From positions 1 through 18,262 of the forward strand of contig JBKQHQ010000148.1 of NCBI GenBank assembly GCA_052148715.1: a stretch of 18,262 nucleotides of DNA. Direction: 5' to 3'. The number at the start of each line of letters is the position of its first letter. Position 1 is the first letter of the stretch. Origin of the DNA: JBKQHQ01 sp052148715. GTDB taxonomy: Bacteria > Pseudomonadota > Alphaproteobacteria > Rhizobiales > Xanthobacteraceae. Under the pieces are notes generated by a model. It did no database searches. It was given only the letters and a program-made list of their open reading frames with translations, and had not been told where the DNA came from. A program made the position numbers and the translations under genes. Positions 7,431 to 14,475 of this stretch are shown here, one piece after another.

Positions 7431-7565
7431 TCGCTAAGGCCGCCGGAAGCGGTCGAGTCGTTACCGTCCCCGGGGTCAACTCGACGAGCTATAGATCGCG
7501 AACGTTGCCGGACAGTACGAATTGCGGCTCTAGAGCCAAGAACCGCGGGTGTTCGCAGTTTTATC
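7431..7565 (-). other. Possible decayed coding remnant, family not recognised
   Basis: On the minus strand one frame reads HPRFLALEPQFVLSGNVRDL, a TAG at about 7489, then LVELTPGTVTTRPLPAALAS, then ALHETGYA just before the nucleotidyltransferase start. The composition looks protein-like and the frame is open apart from the one stop. I cannot assign it to a family, and it may be chance. The rest of the 7431-7715 gap shows only a 12-bp palindrome GGCTCTAGAGCC at 7526-7537. Confidence 0.2.
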
Positions 7566-7687
7566 CTGTCCGGAGCGCCACTGGACGCAACGGCACGCGA
7601 CAACGACGTTCACTGTCCCATTGTGCGCCTTTATGCCCCGCGAGGCTTTCTCTTCGCCAGCTCTCTCCGATGGCCACCCAGCTTGAA

Positions 7688-7708
7688 ATAGGGTAAATAT
7701 TGCCCTAT
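7688..7708. promoter_or_regulatory. Inverted repeat upstream of the DUF4160/DUF2442 pair
   Basis: ATAGGG (7688-7693) and CCCTAT (7703-7708) flank an AT-rich 9-bp centre, TAAATATTG, which is itself nearly symmetrical. The element ends 25 bp before the DUF4160 start. Its position and AT-rich core suggest an operator overlapping the promoter, perhaps bound by the HTH protein encoded by the second gene. This is an inference from position. Confidence 0.45.
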
Positions 7709-7733
7709 ATCGTGCGTGACTGCGGTAGCATGG

Positions 7734-7961
7734 ATGCCGGAGATCGCGAGGTTTGGCAGCTTCAAGCTCCTGATGTTCTTTCAGGACGAGAATCCTCCGC
7801 ATGTGCACATAAAGGGCTCCGATTTCACCGCGAAGATGCGCATCTCAAACGGCGACTTATTGGCCGGTGATGCGCCTAACAGAGTCCTGAAACAGGCCCG
7901 TCGCTGGGTGGAGGAACGTCGGGCTGACTTGTTGGCGTTGTGGGACGAATTCCAGAGGTGA
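7734..7961 (+). CDS. DUF4160 domain protein
   Basis: A 75-residue DUF4160 protein (MPEIARFGSFKLLMFFQDEN at the start, followed by PPHVHIKG). The block with FF-DE-PPHVH is the family signature, and length is normal. I chose ATG 7734, where the conserved region begins, over the in-frame GTG at 7716. The next gene starts 5 bp after its stop. DUF4160 genes are often found directly before DUF2442 genes, and the pair has been suspected of acting as a toxin-antitoxin or regulatory module. Here both members look intact, unlike the other modules nearby. Molecular function is unknown. Confidence 0.8.
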   Translation: MPEIARFGSFKLLMFFQDENPPHVHIKGSDFTAKMRISNGDLLAGDAPNRVLKQARRWVEERRADLLALWDEFQR

Positions 7962-7966
7962 CGAAC

Positions 7967-8467
7967 ATGAGCGACGACATCGCAAGAGTGACAAAGGTGC
8001 GTGCGACTGGCGATCGCGTTCTGCGTGTCCGTTTCGCCGGCGAGCGACGTGACCGCGAGCTCGACATGACCGGATTGATCGCCCGCAGCGTGCATTTCGC
8101 ACCGCTGATGGATGACGCCAAGACCTTTGCCAAAGCTGAAATCGTCGAGGAGGGCCTTGGGGTATCCTGGCCCGTCCCGACGAAGTGGGGTCCCTTGGAT
8201 ATTTCGGCCACGACGTTGAGGCGGATTGCGGAAGAGCAGGAGCCGATGACGGGGGCGGATTTTGCAGAATGGCGGATTACATTGGGACTATCGTTGACAG
8301 AAGCGGCCAAGCTGCTTGGGGTCAGCCGGCGCACGATCATGGGCTATTTGAAGAAGGATGAGCTGCCGCCCGTCACGGCGATTGCCTGCCGAGCGCTGGC
8401 TCGCGACAAGCACGTCTTCGCAGCGCACTATGTGCCGGCACGGAAAATCACCCGACCCGCCGCATGA
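7967..8467 (+). CDS. DUF2442 protein with C-terminal helix-turn-helix
   Basis: A 166-residue two-part protein. Residues about 8-90 are a DUF2442 domain (VRFAGERRDRELDMTGLIAR, then FAPLMDD, then GLGVSWP). Residues about 100-145 hold an HTH (ADFAEWRITLGLSLTEAAKL, then LGVSRRTIMGYLKKDELPP). ATG 7967 has AGAGGTG upstream at good spacing, and that Shine-Dalgarno overlaps the DUF4160 stop region, so the two genes are surely co-transcribed. The HTH makes this the likely DNA-binding, autoregulating or antitoxin-like member of the pair. No partner other than DUF4160 is visible. Confidence 0.8.
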   Translation: MSDDIARVTKVRATGDRVLRVRFAGERRDRELDMTGLIARSVHFAPLMDDAKTFAKAEIVEEGLGVSWPVPTKWGPLDISATTLRRIAEEQEPMTGADFAEWRITLGLSLTEAAKLLGVSRRTIMGYLKKDELPPVTAIACRALARDKHVFAAHYVPARKITRPAA

Positions 8468-8641
8468 TGCGTGACATTATTTCGCGCCGCTGCCGCCGCC
8501 CTAAACGACGCCGGGCGGACGGCGTGTTTTGCGGCGCCCATAGCTCGTACCCGCGATCAACCCAGTAGAGCCAATCGTCGCTCAATCCGTGGGATGCCCA
8601 GGGTGCCGGCAAGACCGAATGAGAAGGGCAGAACCTCGAGC

Positions 8642-8737
8642 TCAAGCCGCATTTTTCCGACTCGGCCGGATCAGCGCTTGTGCCGAGATGCCAAGGTGCT
8701 CGTGCGGACGCCGGATCATCGCCAGCGACACTCCGCG
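8642..8737 (-). pseudogene. C-terminal fragment of a third HigA-type antitoxin
   Basis: The minus strand carries RGVSLAMIRRPHEHLGISAQ, then ALIRPSRKNAA and TGA at 8642-8644. This is the typical HigA ending and parallels the KGLSMTMVQRLRARFRVPAE ending of the intact antitoxin at 6700. Upstream of about 8737 the same frame no longer resembles a HigA, and no start or HTH first half is present. Of the gene-free 8468-8804 stretch, this is the only part I can identify. The remainder has no recognisable coding or RNA feature. Confidence 0.65.
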
Positions 8738-8800
8738 CGTCGATGGGGTCGAGCGGGTCCATTGGACAGTGCTCCGCCTCATAAGCATGACGTCAGGCGT

Positions 8801-8840
8801 CAAGAAAAAATGAGGGTCCGGGCGGTAATTCGGACCCTCA
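8801..8840 (-). terminator. Rho-independent terminator of the Cache-domain gene
   Basis: TGAGGGTCCG (8811-8820) and CGGACCCTCA (8831-8840) pair perfectly over 10 bp around a 10-base loop. On the minus strand the stem is followed immediately by TTTTTTCTTG (8810-8801). It lies about 50 bp after the stop of the minus-strand gene at 8892. Confidence 0.9.
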
Positions 8841-8891
8841 ATACTTCGGCCCGCGCCAACGGCTCGAAGTCGATGGTCGAATACTCAGAGA

Positions 8892-9347
8892 TTACTTGTA
8901 ATAACCGACGCCGCAACCAAGGTCTCCGGCTTTGGTGACAAAGCTTGTCTTGGCAACAGGTGTCGTTTCACCGGGGCGCGGAAACATGTAGTTGACCTCG
9001 CTAACCTTCCCATCCTGCGCCGCCTTGTAGATCTCTTCGCCAAAGGCATTGCCGGTCGGGTCCTTCAACGTCCTCACATCTTTGCCGCGGACGGATTTAG
9101 GTCCGGCAACGGTAATACCATCCGCGACGTTAAAGCAGAAGGGATAGAGATCGCGGTCTTTGAAGGCCGGTTCTCCCGCGTCGAACATCGCGAGTGCCTT
9201 GGCTTTGTCGGCCTTTACGGCCGTGACGGCCCTTTCCAACATGGCTTTGGCTTCGGCGGCCGTGCCGGACTGTGCCTGGGCGAACGAAGCAGTCGAGAGC
9301 GTCATCGCAAGGGTCGCGACGGTCCCGATCAGGACATTGCGTAGCAT
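8892..9347 (-). CDS. Exported single-Cache-domain protein
   Basis: A 151-residue secreted protein. The first about 26 residues are a signal peptide (MLRNVLIGTVATLAMTLSTA, then SFAQAQ) with an AxA-type cleavage site. The mature part is a Cache-type sensor domain, with AKAMLERAVTAVKADKAKAL, FCFNVADGITVAGPKSVRGK, then DPTGNAFG and a closing GCGVGYYK. Such free-standing Cache proteins bind small ligands in the periplasm. No membrane or signalling domain is attached, so any signal must be passed to another protein. ATG 9347 follows AGGAGG at good spacing. Transcription ends at the strong terminator at 8801-8840, making this a monocistronic unit within the decaying toxin-antitoxin region. Confidence 0.85.
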   Translation of the reverse strand: MLRNVLIGTVATLAMTLSTASFAQAQSGTAAEAKAMLERAVTAVKADKAKALAMFDAGEPAFKDRDLYPFCFNVADGITVAGPKSVRGKDVRTLKDPTGNAFGEEIYKAAQDGKVSEVNYMFPRPGETTPVAKTSFVTKAGDLGCGVGYYK

Positions 9348-9438
9348 GGATTTTCCTCCTGGTTTCCCCCTACCTATCGATCTTGGCGCGACGCGAAGCA
9401 AAAGTAAAATAAAACAATAGAGCCGGGGCCTCGATCCC

Positions 9439-9852
9439 ATGTCCCGCATTGACGTGAAAATCGATCTCCTCTTGAAGCACGCCGGTGTGGACCATGACCC
9501 GTTCAGGGAACTGCCCCGCGATGTCGCTGACGCCTTGCAGCGCGGTCATACAATTCAAGCGATCAAACCGTACCGCGAGGCCAGTGGGCTCCGCTTGAAA
9601 GTCGCCAAGGATTTCATCGAGGACGCTCAGCGGCGGGCCGGCGAGGTCTCATCGATGCCGAGCAAGAGACTTGCCGTCGATGGCGTCGATGCATCGCGAC
9701 CCGCATTACACGGGGGCCTGTTACTTTATCCAGCCGTGCTGCCGGACATCTGTGATTGTGACAACGCAAGTCAAGGAGGCGCCTCTTCCACAACTTGGCG
9801 CGAGCTTGCATCACGGCTCGCCCACCAGTACGAGCGCAACGACGCTTCGTGA
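9439..9852 (+). CDS. L7/L12 C-terminal-domain-like small protein, extended by repeat copy B
   Basis: A 137-codon frame. Residues about 28-66 (VADALQRGHTIQAIKPYREA, then SGLRLKVAKDFIEDAQRRAG) resemble the C-terminal domain of ribosomal protein L7/L12, as found in short stand-alone proteins of unknown role. From about residue 83 the frame runs through the 78-bp repeat (9686-9763), and the tail (VDASRPALHGGLLLYPAVLP and onward) is the antisense reading of an antitoxin end, with no family resemblance. The native protein was probably shorter, with the tail gained when the repeat landed or when the flank decayed. ATG 9439 has a weak ribosome site. It is divergent from the Cache gene. Confidence 0.6.
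   Translation: MSRIDVKIDLLLKHAGVDHDPFRELPRDVADALQRGHTIQAIKPYREASGLRLKVAKDFIEDAQRRAGEVSSMPSKRLAVDGVDASRPALHGGLLLYPAVLPDICDCDNASQGGASSTTWRELASRLAHQYERNDAS
9686..9763. repeat. Direct repeat copy B
   Basis: Matches 5751-5828 in the same orientation (four substitutions and two 1-bp indels over 78 bp). Both copies contain the 18-bp block GGGGGCCTGTTACTTTAT. On the minus strand it reads like the end of the antitoxin at 5792 (VTITDVR) but is then shifted by one base. No other antitoxin sequence lies beyond the repeat boundary. Confidence 0.85.
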
Positions 9853-10104
9853 GACGACTCGGCTGCATATTCGGCCAAGAGGCATCACGGCTCGGTGACC
9901 CCATTGCTCGCTGTCTGACGCTAACGAAACCCAGCGGTAGACCGTCATGATCAGGCTGGTTGCGGGGCTCGATCCCACTGTGATCTATGGGGATTGGTCT
10001 GCAGTCCCAGTTGACGGCCAACGGCCAATCGCAAAGCATTTGGCCGCAGCTGGTCACCGCTGATTCTCTTACTGTCGGCTTCGATTTATTTTCTGTGGGT
10101 CGTC

Positions 10105-10479
10105 ATGCCAACTGAAACAAATAAGATCACAGGGGACATAAGCCAGTTTGGTGAGTGGTTAGAAGCAAAACTGGAAAGCGGCGACATCGACCGAGGCAAG
10201 CAATACAATAAAGGATTTTGCAGTGTGTGCCGCCGAACGCACCCCCGAGCCTGGTTTAGGCATCGAGGTCGGCCCGAAGCCTTCTACCTGTGCTGGGTGG
10301 ATGAGCCCAAGGTCGTTGAAAGGACGAGCAGGGATTACGTGCAATATGCGGTTCTAAGCTATGCAGCGAAATACCCTCTGAGCCAGCCGGTCAAACGGAG
10401 GCCATGGTACAAAGCGTGGATGCCACGTCCTATCTCCATTCAAATCTTGGTGGGACCTCCCTGGATCACGGTGGATTAA
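10105..10479 (+). CDS. Hypothetical protein with a CxxC motif
   Basis: A 124-residue protein that I do not recognise. It has CSVCRRTH (C39, C42, H46) and, 20 residues on, YLC (C63), which could form a small zinc site; the surrounding segment is RAWFRHRGRPEAFYLC. The C-terminal third is rich in Pro and Trp (RRPWYKAWMPRPISIQILVG). There is no signal peptide or membrane segment. The gene and its upstream flank are noticeably poorer in GC than the neighbours (for example AACAAATAAGATCACAGG), which fits acquisition from elsewhere. The start at ATG 10105 lacks a good ribosome site. It lies alone between the repeat-bearing region and the convergent binding-protein gene. The 9853-10104 gap before it shows nothing I can identify. 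Confidence 0.5.
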   Translation: MPTETNKITGDISQFGEWLEAKLESGDIDRGKQYNKGFCSVCRRTHPRAWFRHRGRPEAFYLCWVDEPKVVERTSRDYVQYAVLSYAAKYPLSQPVKRRPWYKAWMPRPISIQILVGPPWITVD

Positions 10480-10641
10480 AGGATCAGGGCGTGAGCCTGT
10501 GATTTTAGCGATCCGGGCACCGGCTACTGCGCGACTGCCCCGTTAATGGGGCTCATTGCGGGCTTATCCTCGCGGGCGCAGCGGCCGCCCCTATGGCATG
10601 GGCATGACGTCGGGTCGGGCTCGGCCGAGAGGCTTTATTCG

Positions 10642-10661
10642 GCGCGGCTTCGAGGCCGCGC
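10642..10661. other. GC-rich stem-loop beyond the binding-protein gene
   Basis: GCGCGGC (10642-10648) pairs with GCCGCGC (10655-10661) around TTCGAG. It lies 38 bp past the stop of the minus-strand gene ending at 10699. No T-run follows on either strand, so it is at best a non-canonical terminator or transcript-end structure. Confidence 0.35.
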
Positions 10662-10698
10662 TCCAGCTTATCGAATACGCCCTGGCATGAAGGCAACG

Positions 10699-11856
10699 TC
10701 AGCGTGACGGCGTGGTCACGCTTGCGAGCACGGCCTTCACCAAGATCGGGTTCGGATTGCGGACGATGCCGAGCCGAAGCTGTTTCAGCTTTTGCACCGG
10801 TCCTTCGACGTCTACAACGGTTCCCGGCCGGAAGCCGTACTTCTCGGCGATCAGCTTCTGGATCGGGGGCGACATGATGTGCTCGATGAAACGAACCGCT
10901 GCTTCCTTCTGCGCCGGATCAGTCGTCGTAACGAGGACAACCTGGTCGGCCTGAATGACGCGATCATTGTAGACGACGATCGCGCCGGGGATCTGCTTCT
11001 CGATCTCCGCAGTTCTCGACTCGTAGGTAAAGAAGAAGTCGCATTCGACCGGGTTCACAAAGCATTTTTGCGTCAATCGTCCCGTCGAGCCCTCCGTGTG
11101 GTCGACCTTCTCACGGAACAAATCGACGATCGATTTGACCTTCGGGTCGGACAGCTCGCGACCGGTCACGTTCGTTTGGCCGGCGGCGGAGTACGCGAGC
11201 GCTACCGCAACCACTTGGCAGCTTGCCGAGCGAACGCAATCGGTCGCGTGGCCCTTTACGGTTCCCCAGTTCGCAACCTCCGTGTTGCCCGGAGCGAGAT
11301 CCGCCCAATTCTTGCCGGCCACGGCTACGAGATCGACGAACGTGAGCGCCTTTGGGTCCTTGTTGTAGAACTTTCCGAGAACTTCCGCCGCCTGTGGGTT
11401 GACGACGCCGATAACCATGGACGAGGCGTACATCGTCTGCTCATCGGCGTTCCACTTCGTCGAGCGCAGGGCGAGGATCGAGGCGTCAGGCGAGACGGAC
11501 GAGCAGTTGAGCTTGCCGCTCTCCCACTGGCTCATGATGTCGCCGGAGCCGAGGAGTGCGCCCGAGCTGTCGCGGGCGAAAGTGATCGTGACCTTCTCAT
11601 TGCCGCGGATCTTCTGGAAACCTGCGACGACGGCGGGATCGGCAACCAAGGCGTTCTTGTCCGATGCCCAGCACATGTTGATTGTAACCGGGTTCAGCGT
11701 AGCGATCCGTGCCGCGCTCTTGGCGGCGGTCAGCCAGGAGCTGAGGGTGTTTTTCAGGGTTTCGTCCCATGTTTCCTGGGCAAAAGCCGGCACCGAAATA
11801 GCCGCAAAGCATGCTGCCACCGCGGCATAGGCGAGTATCCTCTTCGTTCGCATCAT
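10699..11856 (-). CDS. Periplasmic solute-binding protein (type 2 PBP fold)
   Basis: A 385-residue exported binding protein. The signal peptide covers residues 1-26 (MMRTKRILAYAAVAACFAAI, then SVPAFA|QE). The mature protein contains SGDIMSQWESGKLNCSSVSP, SSMVIGVVNPQAAEVLGKFY, and late QADQVVLVTTTDPAQKEAAV followed by EKYGFRP. That order and style fit the family 1 / molybdate-like extracellular binding proteins. It contains several cysteines, including DCVRSASC and KCFVNPVEC, probably forming disulfides. ATG 11856 is preceded by GGAG. No permease or ATPase gene is adjacent, so the substrate cannot be inferred from context. It could serve a distant transporter or a sensor. A TGTCATGACA palindrome (11907-11916) lies 51 bp upstream. 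Confidence 0.75.
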   Translation of the reverse strand: MMRTKRILAYAAVAACFAAISVPAFAQETWDETLKNTLSSWLTAAKSAARIATLNPVTINMCWASDKNALVADPAVVAGFQKIRGNEKVTITFARDSSGALLGSGDIMSQWESGKLNCSSVSPDASILALRSTKWNADEQTMYASSMVIGVVNPQAAEVLGKFYNKDPKALTFVDLVAVAGKNWADLAPGNTEVANWGTVKGHATDCVRSASCQVVAVALAYSAAGQTNVTGRELSDPKVKSIVDLFREKVDHTEGSTGRLTQKCFVNPVECDFFFTYESRTAEIEKQIPGAIVVYNDRVIQADQVVLVTTTDPAQKEAAVRFIEHIMSPPIQKLIAEKYGFRPGTVVDVEGPVQKLKQLRLGIVRNPNPILVKAVLASVTTPSR

Positions 11857-12153
11857 CGGGCTTCTCCGTCGTTGGCGAAAGAACTTGCCGCAAGGCTGTC
11901 TCGCCTTGTCATGACAGACGTGTGACGGTTGTATCTCGATGACCGGTTCCGGTGCCCTCCGACCACAGCGGACGAATATTGCCCATCCTCATCGACCGTG
12001 CCGCGCCACGATAGAAGGCGGCGCGCCGGGGACCGGTCTTTATTACACACCGGGGCCGCCCGCGCATGTCCTCCTGACTTCCGTGGGCAGATCAACGCGG
12101 GCGGCCGACATTTCCGGCGCCCGCTCCAGAGCCGCAAAGCCTCGACGCGGTGC

Positions 12154-12237
12154 CTACAACCTGCGCCGCAGCATCGCCGCCGCTACGATCAAGGCCGTGC
12201 CACCCAGGCCGAGAGCAACCACGAATGTCCAACCCAT
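12154..12237 (-). CDS. Candidate 27-residue single-pass membrane peptide
   Basis: Fifteen bases after the stop of the FAD oxidoreductase, ATG 12237 opens a frame of 27 codons ending at TAG 12154-12156. The start of the product is MGWTFVVALGLGGTALIVAA and the end is AMLRRRL. This is one continuous hydrophobic span followed by three arginines, which would keep the C-terminus in the cytoplasm. The intervening GGGGGGCGACTTGGG contains a possible purine-rich ribosome site. The shape resembles small stress- or complex-associated membrane peptides and also the tail of sorting signals such as PEP-CTERM, though no PEP motif is present. It may be coincidental, since short GC-rich frames arise by chance. 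The surrounding 11857-12153 stretch holds no other gene that I can support. Confidence 0.4.
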   Translation of the reverse strand: MGWTFVVALGLGGTALIVAAAMLRRRL

Positions 12238-12252
12238 CCCAAGTCGCCCCCC

Positions 12253-13752
12253 TCAAACACGAGCTGTGAAAGGGGTTCGATCCTGCCGGCACACGGCCGT
12301 TACGGCCGAGCGCGCCGACATGAGACCGGGCAACAGTCCACCGCCTGGCATGACCCATTGTCCAGCCATGAAGAAGCGCTGCAGACCCGGCAGAGTATTG
12401 CGCAAGGGCCGAAATCCGGTACCGGGCGTCTGGAGCCAGCCTTCCATGCTGCCCTTCCAATTGCCTGTATAGCGGATGACGCTGGCCGGCGACGATACGT
12501 CGGTCACCTCGATGGCCTGCCGGACATCGGGCACGATCTTCTCCAGGACGGCGACGACCGCTTCCGCGACGCGCTGTTTCTCCGCCTGATATTGCGCATG
12601 ATCCTGCTTTTGTAGATGAGTCCAGAACGCGAAATTACGCGTCGGAAGAAAGCAGGTGACTGCTGTCTTTCCGGGCGGCGCGAATGTCGAATCGAAGTGA
12701 AAGATACGAAACGAGACCTGCTGCAGCCGGGTGTTGGGGTCCACTTGCAACGGCACGTCGAGGAGCCGTGTCAAATATCCGGCCTGCTGGGAGAGGTCGC
12801 GCGCTACACCGAGCGAGACTTGCAGATAGGATGGAAAGGTCTCCATATCGCGATAGATCTTGTCGGTGACCTCATCCCGATATTTGCCGTCAAGCAGATC
12901 ATAGATGGTGGAATGCCCATCGGCCGCTGAGATCACCCAATCGGCACGGGCGGTCTTGCCGCCGACGATCTGCACCCCGACCGCTGCGTCGCGCTCAATC
13001 AGAATTTTTTCGACCCTGGCCCCACAACGCAGATCGGCGTCAAGGCCCTGGAGTTTTTTGACGATGAGCCGGATCAGAGCCTGCGAACCACCTATCGGAT
13101 AGCCTGCATCGTTGCGGGAAAGCGCGGCAAGTGCAATGACGAGATTCAAGGCGGGAAAAAGGTGCCCAAGGCTACCTTCCTCGAACAGGCTTCTGAGCTG
13201 CTTTTGCACCAATCGCTTGGCGTAATCCTCACTGTTGAGGGATGACCATTTTCTCAGCAACGGCAGATAAGGCAAGGTGCGCAGAAATGCCAGCCAGCCG
13301 CCGACTAGACCGGCGTTTGGATCCGGCATTTCGAAACCTGCAAGCTTGCGCGCGGCCGCGACAAGGTGGCGAATTTCGGCTTCATCCTTTGGCGCCTTTG
13401 CGAGCAGCTCCGATTCCAAGCGATCGAGGTTCGTATAGATGCTCAAGCGTTCGCCATTTTCGTCCTCGACGCGGATGAATTCGTCCGGCACGACAAAAGT
13501 GAGCTTGTCGATTTCGCACACTTCGCGCCATAGAGCCCGCGCCGTCCGATTATCGGGGCTGGAGCCCGGCAAAGCGTGCAAGCAGGTCTCAAAAGTGTAG
13601 CCATCCCGGTGCCAGCTGGTAGCCAAGCCCCCCGCGGTTTCGTGCATTTCGAGGACCTCGACTTGGTAGCCGCATTTTCGCGCATAAACCGCAGCGCACA
13701 GACCCGCGATACCGGCTCCGATGATGACAATCTTGCGGTTGCTCTGTGTCAT
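12253..13752 (-). CDS. CrtI/phytoene desaturase-like FAD oxidoreductase
   Basis: A 499-residue flavoprotein of the CrtI / carotenoid desaturase-isomerase class (COG1233-like). The N-terminal FAD motif is KIVIIGAGIAGLCAAVYARK (G12, G14, G17), followed by AGGLATSWHRDGYTFETCLH. The C-terminal FAD-binding motif is MPGGGLLPGLMSARSAVTAV. Length is normal for the class. I set the start at ATG 13752, where the Rossmann fold begins. The frame is open farther upstream, but that part is antisense to the isomerase gene. No phytoene synthase or other carotenoid gene is adjacent, so a substrate cannot be named; other members act on retinol or other polyenes. The start abuts an antitoxin relic. Confidence 0.85.
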   Translation of the reverse strand: MTQSNRKIVIIGAGIAGLCAAVYARKCGYQVEVLEMHETAGGLATSWHRDGYTFETCLHALPGSSPDNRTARALWREVCEIDKLTFVVPDEFIRVEDENGERLSIYTNLDRLESELLAKAPKDEAEIRHLVAAARKLAGFEMPDPNAGLVGGWLAFLRTLPYLPLLRKWSSLNSEDYAKRLVQKQLRSLFEEGSLGHLFPALNLVIALAALSRNDAGYPIGGSQALIRLIVKKLQGLDADLRCGARVEKILIERDAAVGVQIVGGKTARADWVISAADGHSTIYDLLDGKYRDEVTDKIYRDMETFPSYLQVSLGVARDLSQQAGYLTRLLDVPLQVDPNTRLQQVSFRIFHFDSTFAPPGKTAVTCFLPTRNFAFWTHLQKQDHAQYQAEKQRVAEAVVAVLEKIVPDVRQAIEVTDVSSPASVIRYTGNWKGSMEGWLQTPGTGFRPLRNTLPGLQRFFMAGQWVMPGGGLLPGLMSARSAVTAVCRQDRTPFTARV

Positions 13753-13758
13753 GCTTTT

Positions 13759-13842
13759 CGACTCCGACCATGGGACTCGAACGATCCAGCCGACTTGGCA
13801 TGCGTCCAGCTGTGCGCGGTTCTTGTTTGGCAGTGGAGGTAA
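13759..13842 (+). pseudogene. N-terminal fragment of a HigA-type antitoxin
   Basis: A plus-strand frame reads RLRPWDSNDPADLACVQL, then CAVLVWQWR and TAA. It parallels DRLWDSNDPVDQARLQAQAR of the intact HigA at 6700. ATGGGACTCGAACGATCCAG (13770-13789) is identical, 20 of 20 bases, to 6771-6790. After about 25 codons the similarity stops, and there is no HTH. It occupies the divergent intergenic space between the FAD oxidoreductase and the isomerase. Confidence 0.65.
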
Positions 13843-13845
13843 GTC

Positions 13846-14439
13846 ATGGCAACCAGTCTCGATTTCTATTTCTTCTACGGCAGCATTCACTCCTATCTTT
13901 CGGTAATGCGAATCGGCGCACTCGCCTCCGCGGCGCGCGTTGAGGTGCGCTGGCAGCCATTCAATCTGCGCGAGATTTTGATCGAACAGAACAATACCGC
14001 ATTCACGAAGAACGTCGCGAAGATGAACTATTTCTGGCACGACCTCGAACGGCGTGCTCGCCGCCACCACATCCCGTTTACCGGCCGGGCGCCATATCCA
14101 GCCGACCCCGATCTTCTCGCATTGCGGGTCGGCCTCATAGCGGCGCAAGAAAGCTGGTGCAACGACTACTCGCGCGCGACATTTAACGAATGGTTCATCG
14201 GGCAGCGCGCGCCCGGGATCGGTGATCACGTCGAGCGCGTTCTCGCCTCGCTCCATAAACCTTCCACGTCGATCATCGCCCGCGCGAACGGCGCGGCGGG
14301 CGAACGTCTGATGCGGGAGACGACGGATGCGGCCCGCAAGCTCGGTATTTTCGGCGCGCCGACTTTCGCAATCGGTCAAGAGCTTTTCTGGGGTGACGAT
14401 CGATTGGAGGATGCACTCAACTTCGCGTCAACCTACTGA
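13846..14439 (+). CDS. 2-hydroxychromene-2-carboxylate isomerase-like protein (DsbA / GST-kappa fold)
   Basis: A 197-residue thioredoxin-fold protein. The start, MATSLDFYFFYGSIHSYLSV, and the end, GIFGAPTFAIGQELFWGDDR followed by LEDALNF, are the two most conserved blocks of the HCCA isomerase (NahD-type) group. The position used by a CxxC in DsbA is replaced by a serine region (S13), as in glutathione-dependent HCCA isomerases, so a disulfide-exchange role is unlikely. No signal peptide is present, so it is cytoplasmic. ATG 13846 follows GGAGG at good spacing. It is divergent from the FAD oxidoreductase. No other naphthalene-pathway gene is present, so the real substrate is open. Confidence 0.85.
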   Translation: MATSLDFYFFYGSIHSYLSVMRIGALASAARVEVRWQPFNLREILIEQNNTAFTKNVAKMNYFWHDLERRARRHHIPFTGRAPYPADPDLLALRVGLIAAQESWCNDYSRATFNEWFIGQRAPGIGDHVERVLASLHKPSTSIIARANGAAGERLMRETTDAARKLGIFGAPTFAIGQELFWGDDRLEDALNFASTY

Positions 14440-14475
14440 ATCTAATCTGACATAGTCGGATCGGGCGTCGTCCCG

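Noticed and set aside
8468..8641. Minus-strand frame containing SDDWLYWVDRGYELWAPQ
   Set aside because: It looks protein-like for a few residues, but I could match no family and the frame lacks a start or coherent length.
9955..9985. tRNA T-arm-like GGGGCTCGATCCCA, with a similar sequence near 9425
   Set aside because: The stem does not pair properly, and no acceptor, D or anticodon arms are found around it.
10546..10707. 53-codon plus-strand frame starting ATGGGGCTCATTGCG
   Set aside because: Its composition is like neighbouring non-coding DNA, it has no ribosome site, and it overlaps the end of the convergent binding-protein gene.
13753..14379. N-terminal extension of the CrtI-like protein
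   Set aside because: It is antisense to the isomerase gene, and the FAD fold starts within a few residues of ATG 13752.
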